Source: Gammaproteobacteria bacterium (GTDB taxonomy: Bacteria; Pseudomonadota; Gammaproteobacteria; Enterobacterales; GCA-2746155). Taken from it: DNA of 7,040 nucleotides. Position 1 is the stretch's first letter. Each line of letters begins with the position of its first letter. Made by a program: the position numbers and the translations under genes. The DNA lies in the NCBI GenBank assembly GCA_024206355.1, contig JAAGZM010000613.1:1-7040 (forward strand), in the 5' to 3' direction. Shown here one piece after another: positions 1 to 6,737 of this stretch. The notes beneath the pieces were generated by a model. The model searched no databases, was not told the origin of the DNA, and worked only from the letters and a program-made list of their open reading frames with translations.

Positions 1-1850
1 ACTTCACGGTTTGATATAGTTCGTTTGTCTTTGTCAATAAAGATCAGTGTAGATTCTGCTCGATCGGCTGTATAGAAACTGTAGACAGATAAAATATCCA
101 ACTCTTTTTGGTGCTTGTATAGAAAATCTTCAATTTGATAAACAACCTTTTCATTGGCTTCAACTGTATAGGAACTATCAATATTGTAGTGCAACATTAG
201 ATTAGTTCGCTCTTCTTCAGGAAACATATCGTTGTTGACCAAAGGAGCCACTACGAACACGCTTGCAAGACTAGCAATTGCAAAAAAGGCAGCCAATATT
301 GGTCTTCTTAAAAGCCAATCAAGAACAATGACATATTTTTGGGTTAGCCACTCAATACTCTTTACTGGTTTTACTTCACTGGTATTCTTAATTTTATTCA
401 ACATCAGAGGAATAATTGTTGTAGCGATAAACAGTGATGCTGCTAGAGAAATAGTTATTGCTACAGCTACGTTACTAAGGAAGATAGTGATATCAATTTT
501 TTCACCAATAATATTGGGTAAAAAGACTATCGCAGTCGTTATTGTTCCTGCTGTTACGGCAACACCAACTTCTTGCACTCCTCGAATTGTTGAGCCTGTT
601 GGATCATCTGGTGTGAATTTTTTCTGCTGGTAGATACTTTCCGTTATAACAACGGCATTATCGACTAACATTCCAATTGCTAACATAAGCCCCATCATTG
701 AAAGTAAATTTAGGGTAATACCAATAAAATACATCGCTGCCAGAGTGATGAAAAGCGAGAAGGGCACAGCCATGGCAACCACCAGTGTAATCGCCAAATT
801 TCTTAGAAAGAAAAACAATACAAGAATTGATAAGCTAAAACCAATCAATCCTGATTTTGTGATATCAGAAATAGAGCTAGTGATACCTTCTGCTTGGTTG
901 TCCATAACAAACAAGGTTATGCCATCAAAATCAGGGGAATCTTCAATTTCAGAGATTTTATCCTCAACTCGTCTCGCTACATCGACAAGATTTGAAGAGC
1001 TTTCTCTTTGAATAACAAGGCCAATTGCGTAGGAGCGATCCAGATGACGACCATGTTCAAGTATGGGTTGGCTAAAGATAACATTTGCAATATCGCTTAA
1101 TCGTAGGTTATTAGGACCTACAATCAGATTTCTATAATCTTCAATTGATTCAAACTCACCGAGAGGTTTAACACGCAGTCGTTTATCGCCATCATTAATT
1201 CTTCCCGCAAATTTTGAAAAGTTATGTTTTTGTAAAATTGCGTTTAGTTCATTAACATCTATTTTATGGGCTGCAATTCTTTCTGATCTAAGTTGAATAG
1301 AGATTTCATCTTTCTGAATTCCATGCAGATCAACTTTTGATACCCCATCGATGAGCTCAAGAGGACGCTTGAGTTTTCTATCAAGAAGCTGATATGCATG
1401 CTGCAGATCTTTTTTACTCGAAACACGCAACTGCATCAGAGGCATATCATTGGTAGAACCTGTGAAAACCATAATTCGTCTTAAATCAGTTGGGAGTTCA
1501 TCCCGTATAGCATCAAGCTTTTCTCTTGCTTCAACGCCTTTGATTTTTGCTTGATTTGACCAATCAAATTGAATTTGAATTTGTGCTTCATTGTCTGTGG
1601 TAGTCGATGATAATCGCTCAATACCACTCATCGTAGATAGTACTTCTTCAGCTGGTCTTGTAATGAGTCGTTCAATCTCTTCAGCGGTAGAGTTAGGGTA
1701 TGGTATTTGAATAAAAATACCCGGGAATATAATTTCTGGAAAAAATTCCAAAGGTAATAGTTTTGTCGCTACACCACCAGTGAGCACAAAGCAGAAGAAA
1801 AACATCAGAGTTGTGACAGGACGTCTTAATGCAAATTTTGTAATTCCCAT
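1..1850 (-). CDS. RND efflux permease, second of the operon (N-terminal 616 residues, runs off left edge)
   Basis: I translated the minus strand from the ATG at 1850-1848 and found 616 codons with no stop to the window edge, so the gene is cut by the window, not broken. It is the N-terminal 60% or so of an RND inner-membrane proton/substrate antiporter. Visible order: a short cytoplasmic start with the RRPV motif (residues 9-12), TM1 (about 13-31), the first periplasmic porter domain (about 33-330), TM2-TM6 (about 333-483), a short cytoplasmic linker, TM7 (about 517-538) and the start of the second periplasmic domain. TM4 has the proton-relay aspartate as D397 in a VDNAVV context, so Asn398 replaces the second Asp of AcrB. 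The start is supported by GGAG six bases upstream. It follows the first permease by 9 nt and is clearly a different paralogue, not a duplicate. Substrate unknown. The family call is very secure; whether it forms a heterotrimer with its neighbour is inference. Confidence 0.96.
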   Translation of the reverse strand, partial: MGITKFALRRPVTTLMFFFCFVLTGGVATKLLPLEFFPEIIFPGIFIQIPYPNSTAEEIERLITRPAEEVLSTMSGIERLSSTTTDNEAQIQIQFDWSNQAKIKGVEAREKLDAIRDELPTDLRRIMVFTGSTNDMPLMQLRVSSKKDLQHAYQLLDRKLKRPLELIDGVSKVDLHGIQKDEISIQLRSERIAAHKIDVNELNAILQKHNFSKFAGRINDGDKRLRVKPLGEFESIEDYRNLIVGPNNLRLSDIANVIFSQPILEHGRHLDRSYAIGLVIQRESSSNLVDVARRVEDKISEIEDSPDFDGITLFVMDNQAEGITSSISDITKSGLIGFSLSILVLFFFLRNLAITLVVAMAVPFSLFITLAAMYFIGITLNLLSMMGLMLAIGMLVDNAVVITESIYQQKKFTPDDPTGSTIRGVQEVGVAVTAGTITTAIVFLPNIIGEKIDITIFLSNVAVAITISLAASLFIATTIIPLMLNKIKNTSEVKPVKSIEWLTQKYVIVLDWLLRRPILAAFFAIASLASVFVVAPLVNNDMFPEEERTNLMLHYNIDSSYTVEANEKVVYQIEDFLYKHQKELDILSVYSFYTADRAESTLIFIDKDKRTISNRE

Positions 1851-1860
1851 TATCTTCTCC
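1851..1860 (-). promoter_or_regulatory. Ribosome binding site overlapping the upstream stop codon
   Basis: On the minus strand GGAG (1857-1860) lies six bases before the ATG of the second permease. Its first G is also the last base of the TAG stop of the first permease. This nine-base junction leaves no room for a terminator or promoter and suggests translational coupling, which would help keep the two permeases in similar amounts. The overlap is seen directly; the coupling is inferred. Confidence 0.75.
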
Positions 1861-4800
1861 TATTGGTTATAGTGCTTGCGATCAACGAGAGAATAAAGAA
1901 CTGGAACTACAATCAATGTTAATAAGGTTGACATAATCAACCCTCCAATTACCGTGATTGCCATCGGTGCACGTATTTCAGCGCCTTCACCTAAACCGAG
2001 TGCCAGTGGCATCATACCAAAGGTTGTGGTTAGAGTTGTCATCACAATTGGTCTTAACCTCGAACGGCCAGCCTCTTGAATTGCTTTCATTCTAGCCATG
2101 CCATCGGTACGTAATTGATTAATTAAATCAATTAAGACAATTGCATTGTTGACCACAATTCCAGCCAGCATGATCAAGCCAATAAATACCACTACACTGA
2201 TTGTAGAGCCTGATAAATAAAGGGCGAGTATTGCACCAACAATGGCTAGTGGAATACTAAATAGAATGACAAAAGGGTGTAGCAATGATTCAAATATTGA
2301 TGCCATCACCAAGTAAACAAGAAATACCGCTAGCGCCAATGCGTACTGCATTGATTGGAAAGAACTCTGCATCTCTTCATTTTGACCGGCAACTCTTATC
2401 GCCAAACCTGTTGGTACTGGAATTCTATCAATTAGAGCTTGTGCTTCTGCTGCTGCATCACCAAGAGCACCATAATTTAGATTGGCACTGATAATCGCTA
2501 CACGTTCTTGTGCAACACGATTAATCTCACTAGGGCCAATACCAAGCTGCACATCAGCAATAGCTGATAAGCTAATTGGGCGGTCACTTTTCGGATTAAT
2601 GATTAGTGCTTTAATTTTTTCAACCGATGTTCTATCGTCTTCTTCAACGCGCACTAGTACATCAATTTTGCGATCTCTAAATGAGTATTTAGTTGCCACA
2701 TCACCGCGTATTTGTTTAACCACGGTTTCTGCAATATCAGGCACTGAAAGTCCGAGTCTTGCTGCGCGTTCATGATCAAACTTAATTTGTACTTCAGGAT
2801 ACCCTGCTTCAACGGTCGATTTAATATCTGCAAAACGATCAGACTTTGCCATTTCGCGAGTAATTATCATGCTAACGTCTTTCAGCTTAGCTAAATTGTA
2901 GCCTTCGATTTCAATTTCTAACGGTGTTTTAAAACTGAAGATGGTAGGTCGACTAAACTTTAGTTGAATACCAGGTATAGAGCCTAGTTTAGCACGTAGC
3001 TCTCGCAGTGCTGCCTCTTCAGACTCTTTAGTGACTGGCTTTTTAAGTACCACACTTAACTGTCCCCAGTTTTCACCGGCCTTCTCAGGACTTGCATCCA
3101 AGCGATTACCACTGCCTGAAACGGAGTAGGTTCTCTCAATAGAATCAACGGTTTCTGCAATACGTTGGGCATCATTAATGATTGCATCAGTTTTAGCTAG
3201 TGGCGTACCAGGCTCGGCTTTAAATTCGATATTAAACTCACCTTGAGACATCTGAGGAATGAGCTCAATACCCAGTTGTGGGAGTAAGCTAAGGCTAGCT
3301 GCAAATATTCCCATCGCTGATAACAAAACGATGGCTCTTTGCTTTAAAGCATGTGCCAAAAGTAAATCATAAAAGGTAGCAATGGCATCATACAATTTAT
3401 TGAAGGCCCAAACCGGTATCGCCATACCTTTATTACCTAACCAACTTAATGCACCAAAGATCAATAAGAAAAAGGAAATAAGCCATTCTGAAATTCTGTT
3501 GATCAGCCAAATAAGACCAATGGAAAAATATTTAATTCCAATGAGTATTTTTACCACAGGCCATATTAGATAATGGCCAAAGGTAATGAGTTTATTTGCC
3601 AAAGCACTGCGTTCAACAACTGGTTTAACAGGCTTTACAGGAATATCCAGAGGATCATCGCCCAATATTATTTTCTTCCTGGCACCTAATGATGAAAGCA
3701 TAGGGATTAATGTTAAAGCGACAACCAGCGAAATTAACAACGCAAAAGTAACTGTTAATGCTTGATCGCTAAACAGTTGGCCTGCAATCCCTTCAATAAA
3801 GACAAGTGGTACAAATACTGCCACCGTTGTTAAAGTAGCTGCAGTAATTGCACCTGCAACCTCTTTTGTACCTTCACGAGAAGCTTGCATTATATCGAGA
3901 CCTTGCTCTTTCTTTCTGGCAATGTTCTCGAGCACCACAATGGCATTATCAACCAATAATCCTACGGCTAATGCAATACCTCCTAATGACATAATATTTA
4001 ATGAGATTTCCCATGCAAACATTAAGTTAAAGGTGATGATCACTGAAATAGGAATTGATAACGATATGATGGCCGTTGCTCTGAAATCTTTTAAAAATAG
4101 ATACAGGATGAACATCGCCAAGATACCACCCAAAATTGCATTTGTTATAACTTCACCAATAGCCTGAGAAATAAACAACGACTGGTCATAAAGACCTGTT
4201 AATTCCATATCATCAGGGAGTTGTTCACGAAGATCTTTTAATCGTCTATTAACATTATCTGCTACTGCAACGGTATTTGCATCACCTTCTTTATAGATAG
4301 CAACTTCTACTGCTTCTCTTCCTGATATACGGGTAATTGATTCACGCTCTTTCCAGCCTTGAGTTACTTCTGCAATATCTTTTAGATAGACTGGCCTATT
4401 ATTTTTAGATGAAATAATAGAATTAGCAATTTCTTCAACTGACTGAAATTGGTTAACGGTTCGAACTAAAAATTGCTGACTACCTTCTTCAAGACGTCCG
4501 CCTGATAGATTGACATTTTCAGAGCGAAGTTTCTGAGAGATATCCTGTATGGTCAAGCTTAATTGGGCCATTTTCTCGTGATCGACCATTACTTGAATTT
4601 CATCTTCAAGACCTCCGCTAATTTTTACAGCAGCAACGCCTTCAAGTGACTCGAGTGTTTTCTTAATCTCTTCTTCAGCAAAGCGTCTTAGTTGTATCAG
4701 ATTACTTTCATTGAATTCATGGTCTTGCTCAGTAGAATTTGTTGCAACCATTGATAGGCTTAATCGTAATACCGGATCAAGTGATGGATTGAAACGTAAT

Positions 4801-5177
4801 AAAACAGGGCTACTAATATCAAGAGGTAATTGAAGAATATCTAACTTTTCCCGGACATCAAGCCCAGCAAAACCCATATCAGTACCCCAATTAAACTCTA
4901 ATAATACATCGGATTGTCCAGCTCTTGAGATAGAACTAATTTTTCGTACATTTTTAACTACACCTATAGTTTCTTCGATCGGTTTAGTGATTAAATTCTC
5001 TATTTCTACTGGAGCAGCACCTTCGTAATCTGTTCTGATTGTCAGAGTTGGATAGGATAAATCAGGTAATAAACTGACACCAAGCTTGCTAAGTAAAACC
5101 ATACCAAAGACCAGCAATGCCAGTGTAAACATGGAAACAGTGACTGGGCGACGGGTTGAAGTATCAATCAGACTCAT
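1860..5177 (-). CDS. RND efflux permease, first of the operon, with extended TM6-TM7 linker
   Basis: This is a complete 1105-residue RND (AcrB-superfamily) inner-membrane antiporter that would export toxic compounds using the proton gradient. Segments visible: TM1 about 12-31; first periplasmic domain about 33-338; TM2 to TM6 about 339-496; TM7 about 613-632; second periplasmic domain about 633-942; TM8 to TM12 about 943-1097. TM4 carries D410-N411 in GLLVDNAIVVLEN; TM10 carries N1010-N1011 in GIVVNNAIVLID; R1040 and T1047 in RLRPIVMT match AcrB R971 and T978. AcrB D408 and K940 therefore both correspond to Asn. It is longer than the usual 1020-1050 residues because residues 497-612 form an unusually long cytoplasmic linker with PVKPVKPV (513-520) and hydrophobic stretches at about 537-560 and 564-582. 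The start has AAGGAA nine bases upstream and a standard RND N-terminus (STRRPVTVSMF). Adaptor lies 25 nt upstream, second permease 9 nt downstream. It lacks the CusA-type VDAAIVM signature, so a heavy-metal role is not favoured; substrate unknown. Confidence 0.97.
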   Translation of the reverse strand: MSLIDTSTRRPVTVSMFTLALLVFGMVLLSKLGVSLLPDLSYPTLTIRTDYEGAAPVEIENLITKPIEETIGVVKNVRKISSISRAGQSDVLLEFNWGTDMGFAGLDVREKLDILQLPLDISSPVLLRFNPSLDPVLRLSLSMVATNSTEQDHEFNESNLIQLRRFAEEEIKKTLESLEGVAAVKISGGLEDEIQVMVDHEKMAQLSLTIQDISQKLRSENVNLSGGRLEEGSQQFLVRTVNQFQSVEEIANSIISSKNNRPVYLKDIAEVTQGWKERESITRISGREAVEVAIYKEGDANTVAVADNVNRRLKDLREQLPDDMELTGLYDQSLFISQAIGEVITNAILGGILAMFILYLFLKDFRATAIISLSIPISVIITFNLMFAWEISLNIMSLGGIALAVGLLVDNAIVVLENIARKKEQGLDIMQASREGTKEVAGAITAATLTTVAVFVPLVFIEGIAGQLFSDQALTVTFALLISLVVALTLIPMLSSLGARKKIILGDDPLDIPVKPVKPVVERSALANKLITFGHYLIWPVVKILIGIKYFSIGLIWLINRISEWLISFFLLIFGALSWLGNKGMAIPVWAFNKLYDAIATFYDLLLAHALKQRAIVLLSAMGIFAASLSLLPQLGIELIPQMSQGEFNIEFKAEPGTPLAKTDAIINDAQRIAETVDSIERTYSVSGSGNRLDASPEKAGENWGQLSVVLKKPVTKESEEAALRELRAKLGSIPGIQLKFSRPTIFSFKTPLEIEIEGYNLAKLKDVSMIITREMAKSDRFADIKSTVEAGYPEVQIKFDHERAARLGLSVPDIAETVVKQIRGDVATKYSFRDRKIDVLVRVEEDDRTSVEKIKALIINPKSDRPISLSAIADVQLGIGPSEINRVAQERVAIISANLNYGALGDAAAEAQALIDRIPVPTGLAIRVAGQNEEMQSSFQSMQYALALAVFLVYLVMASIFESLLHPFVILFSIPLAIVGAILALYLSGSTISVVVFIGLIMLAGIVVNNAIVLIDLINQLRTDGMARMKAIQEAGRSRLRPIVMTTLTTTFGMMPLALGLGEGAEIRAPMAITVIGGLIMSTLLTLIVVPVLYSLVDRKHYNQ

Positions 5178-5202
5178 AATTATTAGTTCCTTCAGGTAAC
5201 TA

Positions 5203-6297
5203 TTATTGTTCTATAAATTCAATTAGTGAATCGTTTTTGAGGCTATTTTGACCAGTGGTGACAATGACATCATCAATACTAATGCCAGACAAAATTTCGA
5301 TTTGTTTGTTATTAACATACCCAGTTTTTACTAACTGTTTAAAAGCCCGTCCATCCCGCACTACAAATAGTGAAGATTGAGTATCTTCAGTCAGAAGTGC
5401 TTTTTTGTCGATAAGTAAGGCATTGTCATGGGTGTTATGGATAATTTGAAGCCTGCCAAACATACCTGGCTTAAGGTTATGCTCTGGATCAGAAACTTCT
5501 ACAGTTACTTTAAATGTACCACTATCCGCATCAACGACAGGGCTAATACGTTTAACAAATCCTTGGTATTGGTGATCTCTATGAGCATCAACTTGGATGA
5601 TAACAACCTGCTCAGTTTGAATTTTATAGAGTTCTTTTTCAGGTACATAGACAATTGCATGCAGGGGATCAAAATCGGTAATATGGTAGACAGCTTCATT
5701 GGTGCTTATCATGTTTCCGACTTTGACATGACGAATAGAAATTACACCATCTATAGGGGCTTCAACGGTGGCAAAAGTAAGTTCAAGTTTTGATAGCTCA
5801 TATTCTGCTACTTGAGAATCATATTCAAATTTTAGCTTTTCATACTGTTCAGAACTAACCAGACGCTTTTTATAAACCGCTATTGTTCTATTTAGATCGT
5901 TTTTGAGCTTATTGAGATTTGCTTCACTGCGTGACAGTTCAAGTTTCAAACGGTCAGTCTCTAGCTGTACCAAAGGTTGCCCAGCTGTGACAGTATCACC
6001 TTCTTCGACAAAATATTTTTCAACTATACCACCGACTTTAGCCACAACACTTGCTTCCTGTTCAGCTTCTAGCGTAGTTGTTGATGGATAAAATGCCGTT
6101 ATACTTCCAGTAGTAACTGTGCCAGTTTCTACTGGAATCGCAATCTCTTCTTTTTTCTCTTTATCACTTTCCCCATCAATATCAGAATTATTGTCTACTG
6201 GGCCGCCATCGCATGCACTTATGAAAATGGAGAGAGCAAATATTGTTAACCAATGGATAAACTTACTTTGTACTTTTAGATAATGTTTTGAAGCCAT
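5203..6297 (-). CDS. RND efflux periplasmic adaptor (membrane fusion) lipoprotein
   Basis: This 364-residue protein is the adaptor that bridges an RND permease and an outer-membrane channel. Residues 1-28 form a lipoprotein signal peptide with lipobox ISAC and lipidated Cys29. Asp30 at +2 is the inner-membrane retention signal under the Lol rule, as expected for an adaptor. An acidic, charged linker follows (about 30-52). The two lipoyl half-motifs are at about 82-114 (VGGIVEKYFVEEGDTV) and 178-208 (EAPIDGVISIRHVKVGN). Between them is a short alpha-hairpin (about 115-176), with R137, V141 and S148 at the spacing of the Arg-Leu-Ser TolC-docking motif of AcrA, Val replacing Leu. A beta-barrel domain follows (about 209-288, with DADSGTFKVTVEV and LKPGMFGRL), then the membrane-proximal domain to the C-terminus. 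It is the first gene of the operon, with AAAGGG eleven bases before the ATG. The stop (TAA) is 25 nt before the first permease. The family assignment is secure; the partner channel is not in the window. Confidence 0.96.
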   Translation of the reverse strand: MASKHYLKVQSKFIHWLTIFALSIFISACDGGPVDNNSDIDGESDKEKKEEIAIPVETGTVTTGSITAFYPSTTTLEAEQEASVVAKVGGIVEKYFVEEGDTVTAGQPLVQLETDRLKLELSRSEANLNKLKNDLNRTIAVYKKRLVSSEQYEKLKFEYDSQVAEYELSKLELTFATVEAPIDGVISIRHVKVGNMISTNEAVYHITDFDPLHAIVYVPEKELYKIQTEQVVIIQVDAHRDHQYQGFVKRISPVVDADSGTFKVTVEVSDPEHNLKPGMFGRLQIIHNTHDNALLIDKKALLTEDTQSSLFVVRDGRAFKQLVKTGYVNNKQIEILSGISIDDVIVTTGQNSLKNDSLIEFIEQ

Positions 6298-6372
6298 GAC
6301 TGTTAATGCCCTTTTGTTATCTTTCTTTTATATATACATGGTAAAGGATTGTTTTTATATTTCTAATTATTA

Positions 6373-6391
6373 ACTTACCTATAAGGTAAGT
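6373..6391. promoter_or_regulatory. Perfect 8-bp inverted repeat, candidate repressor operator
   Basis: ACTTACCTATAAGGTAAGT is two perfect 8-bp arms around a 3-bp centre, located 76-94 bases upstream of the adaptor start. Size and symmetry fit operators of dimeric regulators such as the TetR family that often control RND pumps. It overlaps the candidate -10 box, so bound protein would block transcription. A MerR-type site is less likely because no -35 and -10 pair sits 19-20 bases apart around it. It is not a terminator: no T run follows on either strand. The regulator gene is not in the window. Confidence 0.5.
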
Positions 6392-6407
6392 ATTTGTTTC
6401 AAAACAA
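6378..6407 (-). promoter_or_regulatory. Candidate sigma70 promoter of the efflux operon
   Basis: On the minus strand TTGTTT (-35, 6402-6407) and TATAGG (-10, 6378-6383) are 18 bases apart, about 80 bases upstream of the adaptor start. Each box is imperfect, and the region is so AT-rich that other -10-like hexamers exist (AATAAT at 6366-6371; TATATA nearer the gene). The main support is that both boxes sit within or against the two palindromes at 6373-6391 and 6393-6408, the usual layout for a repressed efflux promoter. Position is an inference. Confidence 0.35.
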
Positions 6408-6408
6408 A
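6393..6408. promoter_or_regulatory. Second adjacent palindrome over the candidate -35 box
   Basis: TTTGTTTCAAAACAAA has perfect 7-bp arms around a 2-bp centre and starts one base after the first palindrome. The two centres are about 18-19 bp apart. Its arms differ in sequence from the first palindrome, so it would be bound by a different protein or be a chance product of A/T-rich DNA. It covers the candidate -35 box of the operon promoter. Confidence 0.3.
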
Positions 6409-6444
6409 CATTCTCTTAAATAGTTAGTCTCTCTATCGCCTGCA

Positions 6445-6492
6445 AATCTTTGCATGAATCTTTGTATGAATCTTTGCATGAATCTTTGCATG
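6445..6492. repeat. Four tandem copies of a 12-bp repeat
   Basis: The unit AATCTTTGCATG occurs four times without gaps, at 6445, 6457, 6469 and 6481. Only the second differs, by one base (GTATG for GCATG). The first copy overlaps a small palindrome, TGCAAATCTTTGCA (6441-6454). Because the unit is 12 bp, reading frames run through it on both strands: the plus strand encodes repeating L-H-E-S and the minus strand repeating M-Q-R-F. The array begins 148 bases upstream of the adaptor start. It may be a slippage-prone variable-number repeat or a row of protein-binding sites; neither is proven. Confidence 0.9.
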
Positions 6493-6532
6493 AAGTGTGC
6501 CAGAAGTGTATGAAGTGTATGAAGTGTGCCAG
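6493..6532. repeat. Degenerate 11-9-9-11 direct-repeat block
   Basis: Directly after the 12-bp array come AAGTGTGCCAG (6493-6503), AAGTGTATG (6504-6512), AAGTGTATG (6513-6521) and AAGTGTGCCAG (6522-6532): an A-B-B-A order of two related units sharing AAGTGT. All end in G and begin with AA like the neighbouring 12-mers, so both blocks may have grown from a common short motif by slippage. Function unknown. Confidence 0.85.
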
Positions 6533-6605
6533 AAGCTAATAACTAGGTATTTATTGGTATATTGGCAAAAAAATAAATTGATATTTTGATTTACGCCACT
6601 TTTAT

Positions 6606-6622
6606 TTAGTGAATTGCACTAA
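6606..6622. repeat. Small inverted repeat in the intergenic region
   Basis: TTAGTG and CACTAA form perfect 6-bp arms around AATTG. There is no T run after it on either strand, so it is not an intrinsic terminator. It could be a regulator half-site pair, but no promoter is placed near it with confidence. Confidence 0.25.
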
Positions 6623-6702
6623 TTGATCGTTAAAACAACTGGTATATGAGATACTTTCATGCATCTTGAATGATAACGGGTATAGCGGTAACAATAAAAG
6701 AT

Positions 6703-6726
6703 ACTTTAGATATTTATCTGTAAAGT
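6703..6726. repeat. Imperfect hairpin upstream of the degraded frame
   Basis: ACTTTAGATA pairs with TATCT and AAAGT around a 2-base loop, giving ten base pairs with a 2-base bulge (6720-6721). It ends 11 bases before the ATG at 6738. If that frame was ever expressed, the hairpin could have affected its translation or been an operator; nothing more can be said. Confidence 0.25.
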
Positions 6727-6737
6727 GAGACGTAATA

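Larger units (their letters stand above)
6533..6737. other. AT-rich intergenic stretch with no gene seen
   Basis: About 200 bases with stops in all frames and no family-like translation. It contains the hairpins listed at 6606-6622 and 6703-6726, and an octamer GATACTTT repeated at 6650-6657 and 6700-6707. No RNA gene, CRISPR repeat or insertion-sequence end was recognised. It could carry the promoter of a plus-strand gene, but no convincing -35/-10 pair stands out. Confidence 0.5.

Noticed and set aside
232..1011. Plus-strand open frames of 133 and 88 codons (232-633 and 745-1011)
   Set aside because: They lie antisense to the second RND permease, whose continuous minus-strand translation gives clear family motifs. 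The plus-strand proteins match nothing recognisable.
1848..1862. A frameshift joining the two permeases into one broken gene
   Set aside because: The first permease ends with a normal TM12 and C-terminus, and the second begins with a normal RND N-terminus and its own GGAG. They are two genes.
2285..4167. Several plus-strand frames of 63-97 codons opposite the first permease
   Set aside because: All are antisense shadows of a complete 1105-residue RND protein and lack ribosome binding sites or family-like sequence.
5428..6091. Plus-strand frames and a minus-strand 64-codon frame inside the adaptor gene
   Set aside because: They overlap a full adaptor with lipobox, lipoyl and barrel motifs, and are explained as out-of-frame shadows.
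6441..6532. CRISPR array
   Set aside because: Units are 9-12 bp and contiguous, with no unique spacers of 30 bp or so and no cas genes.
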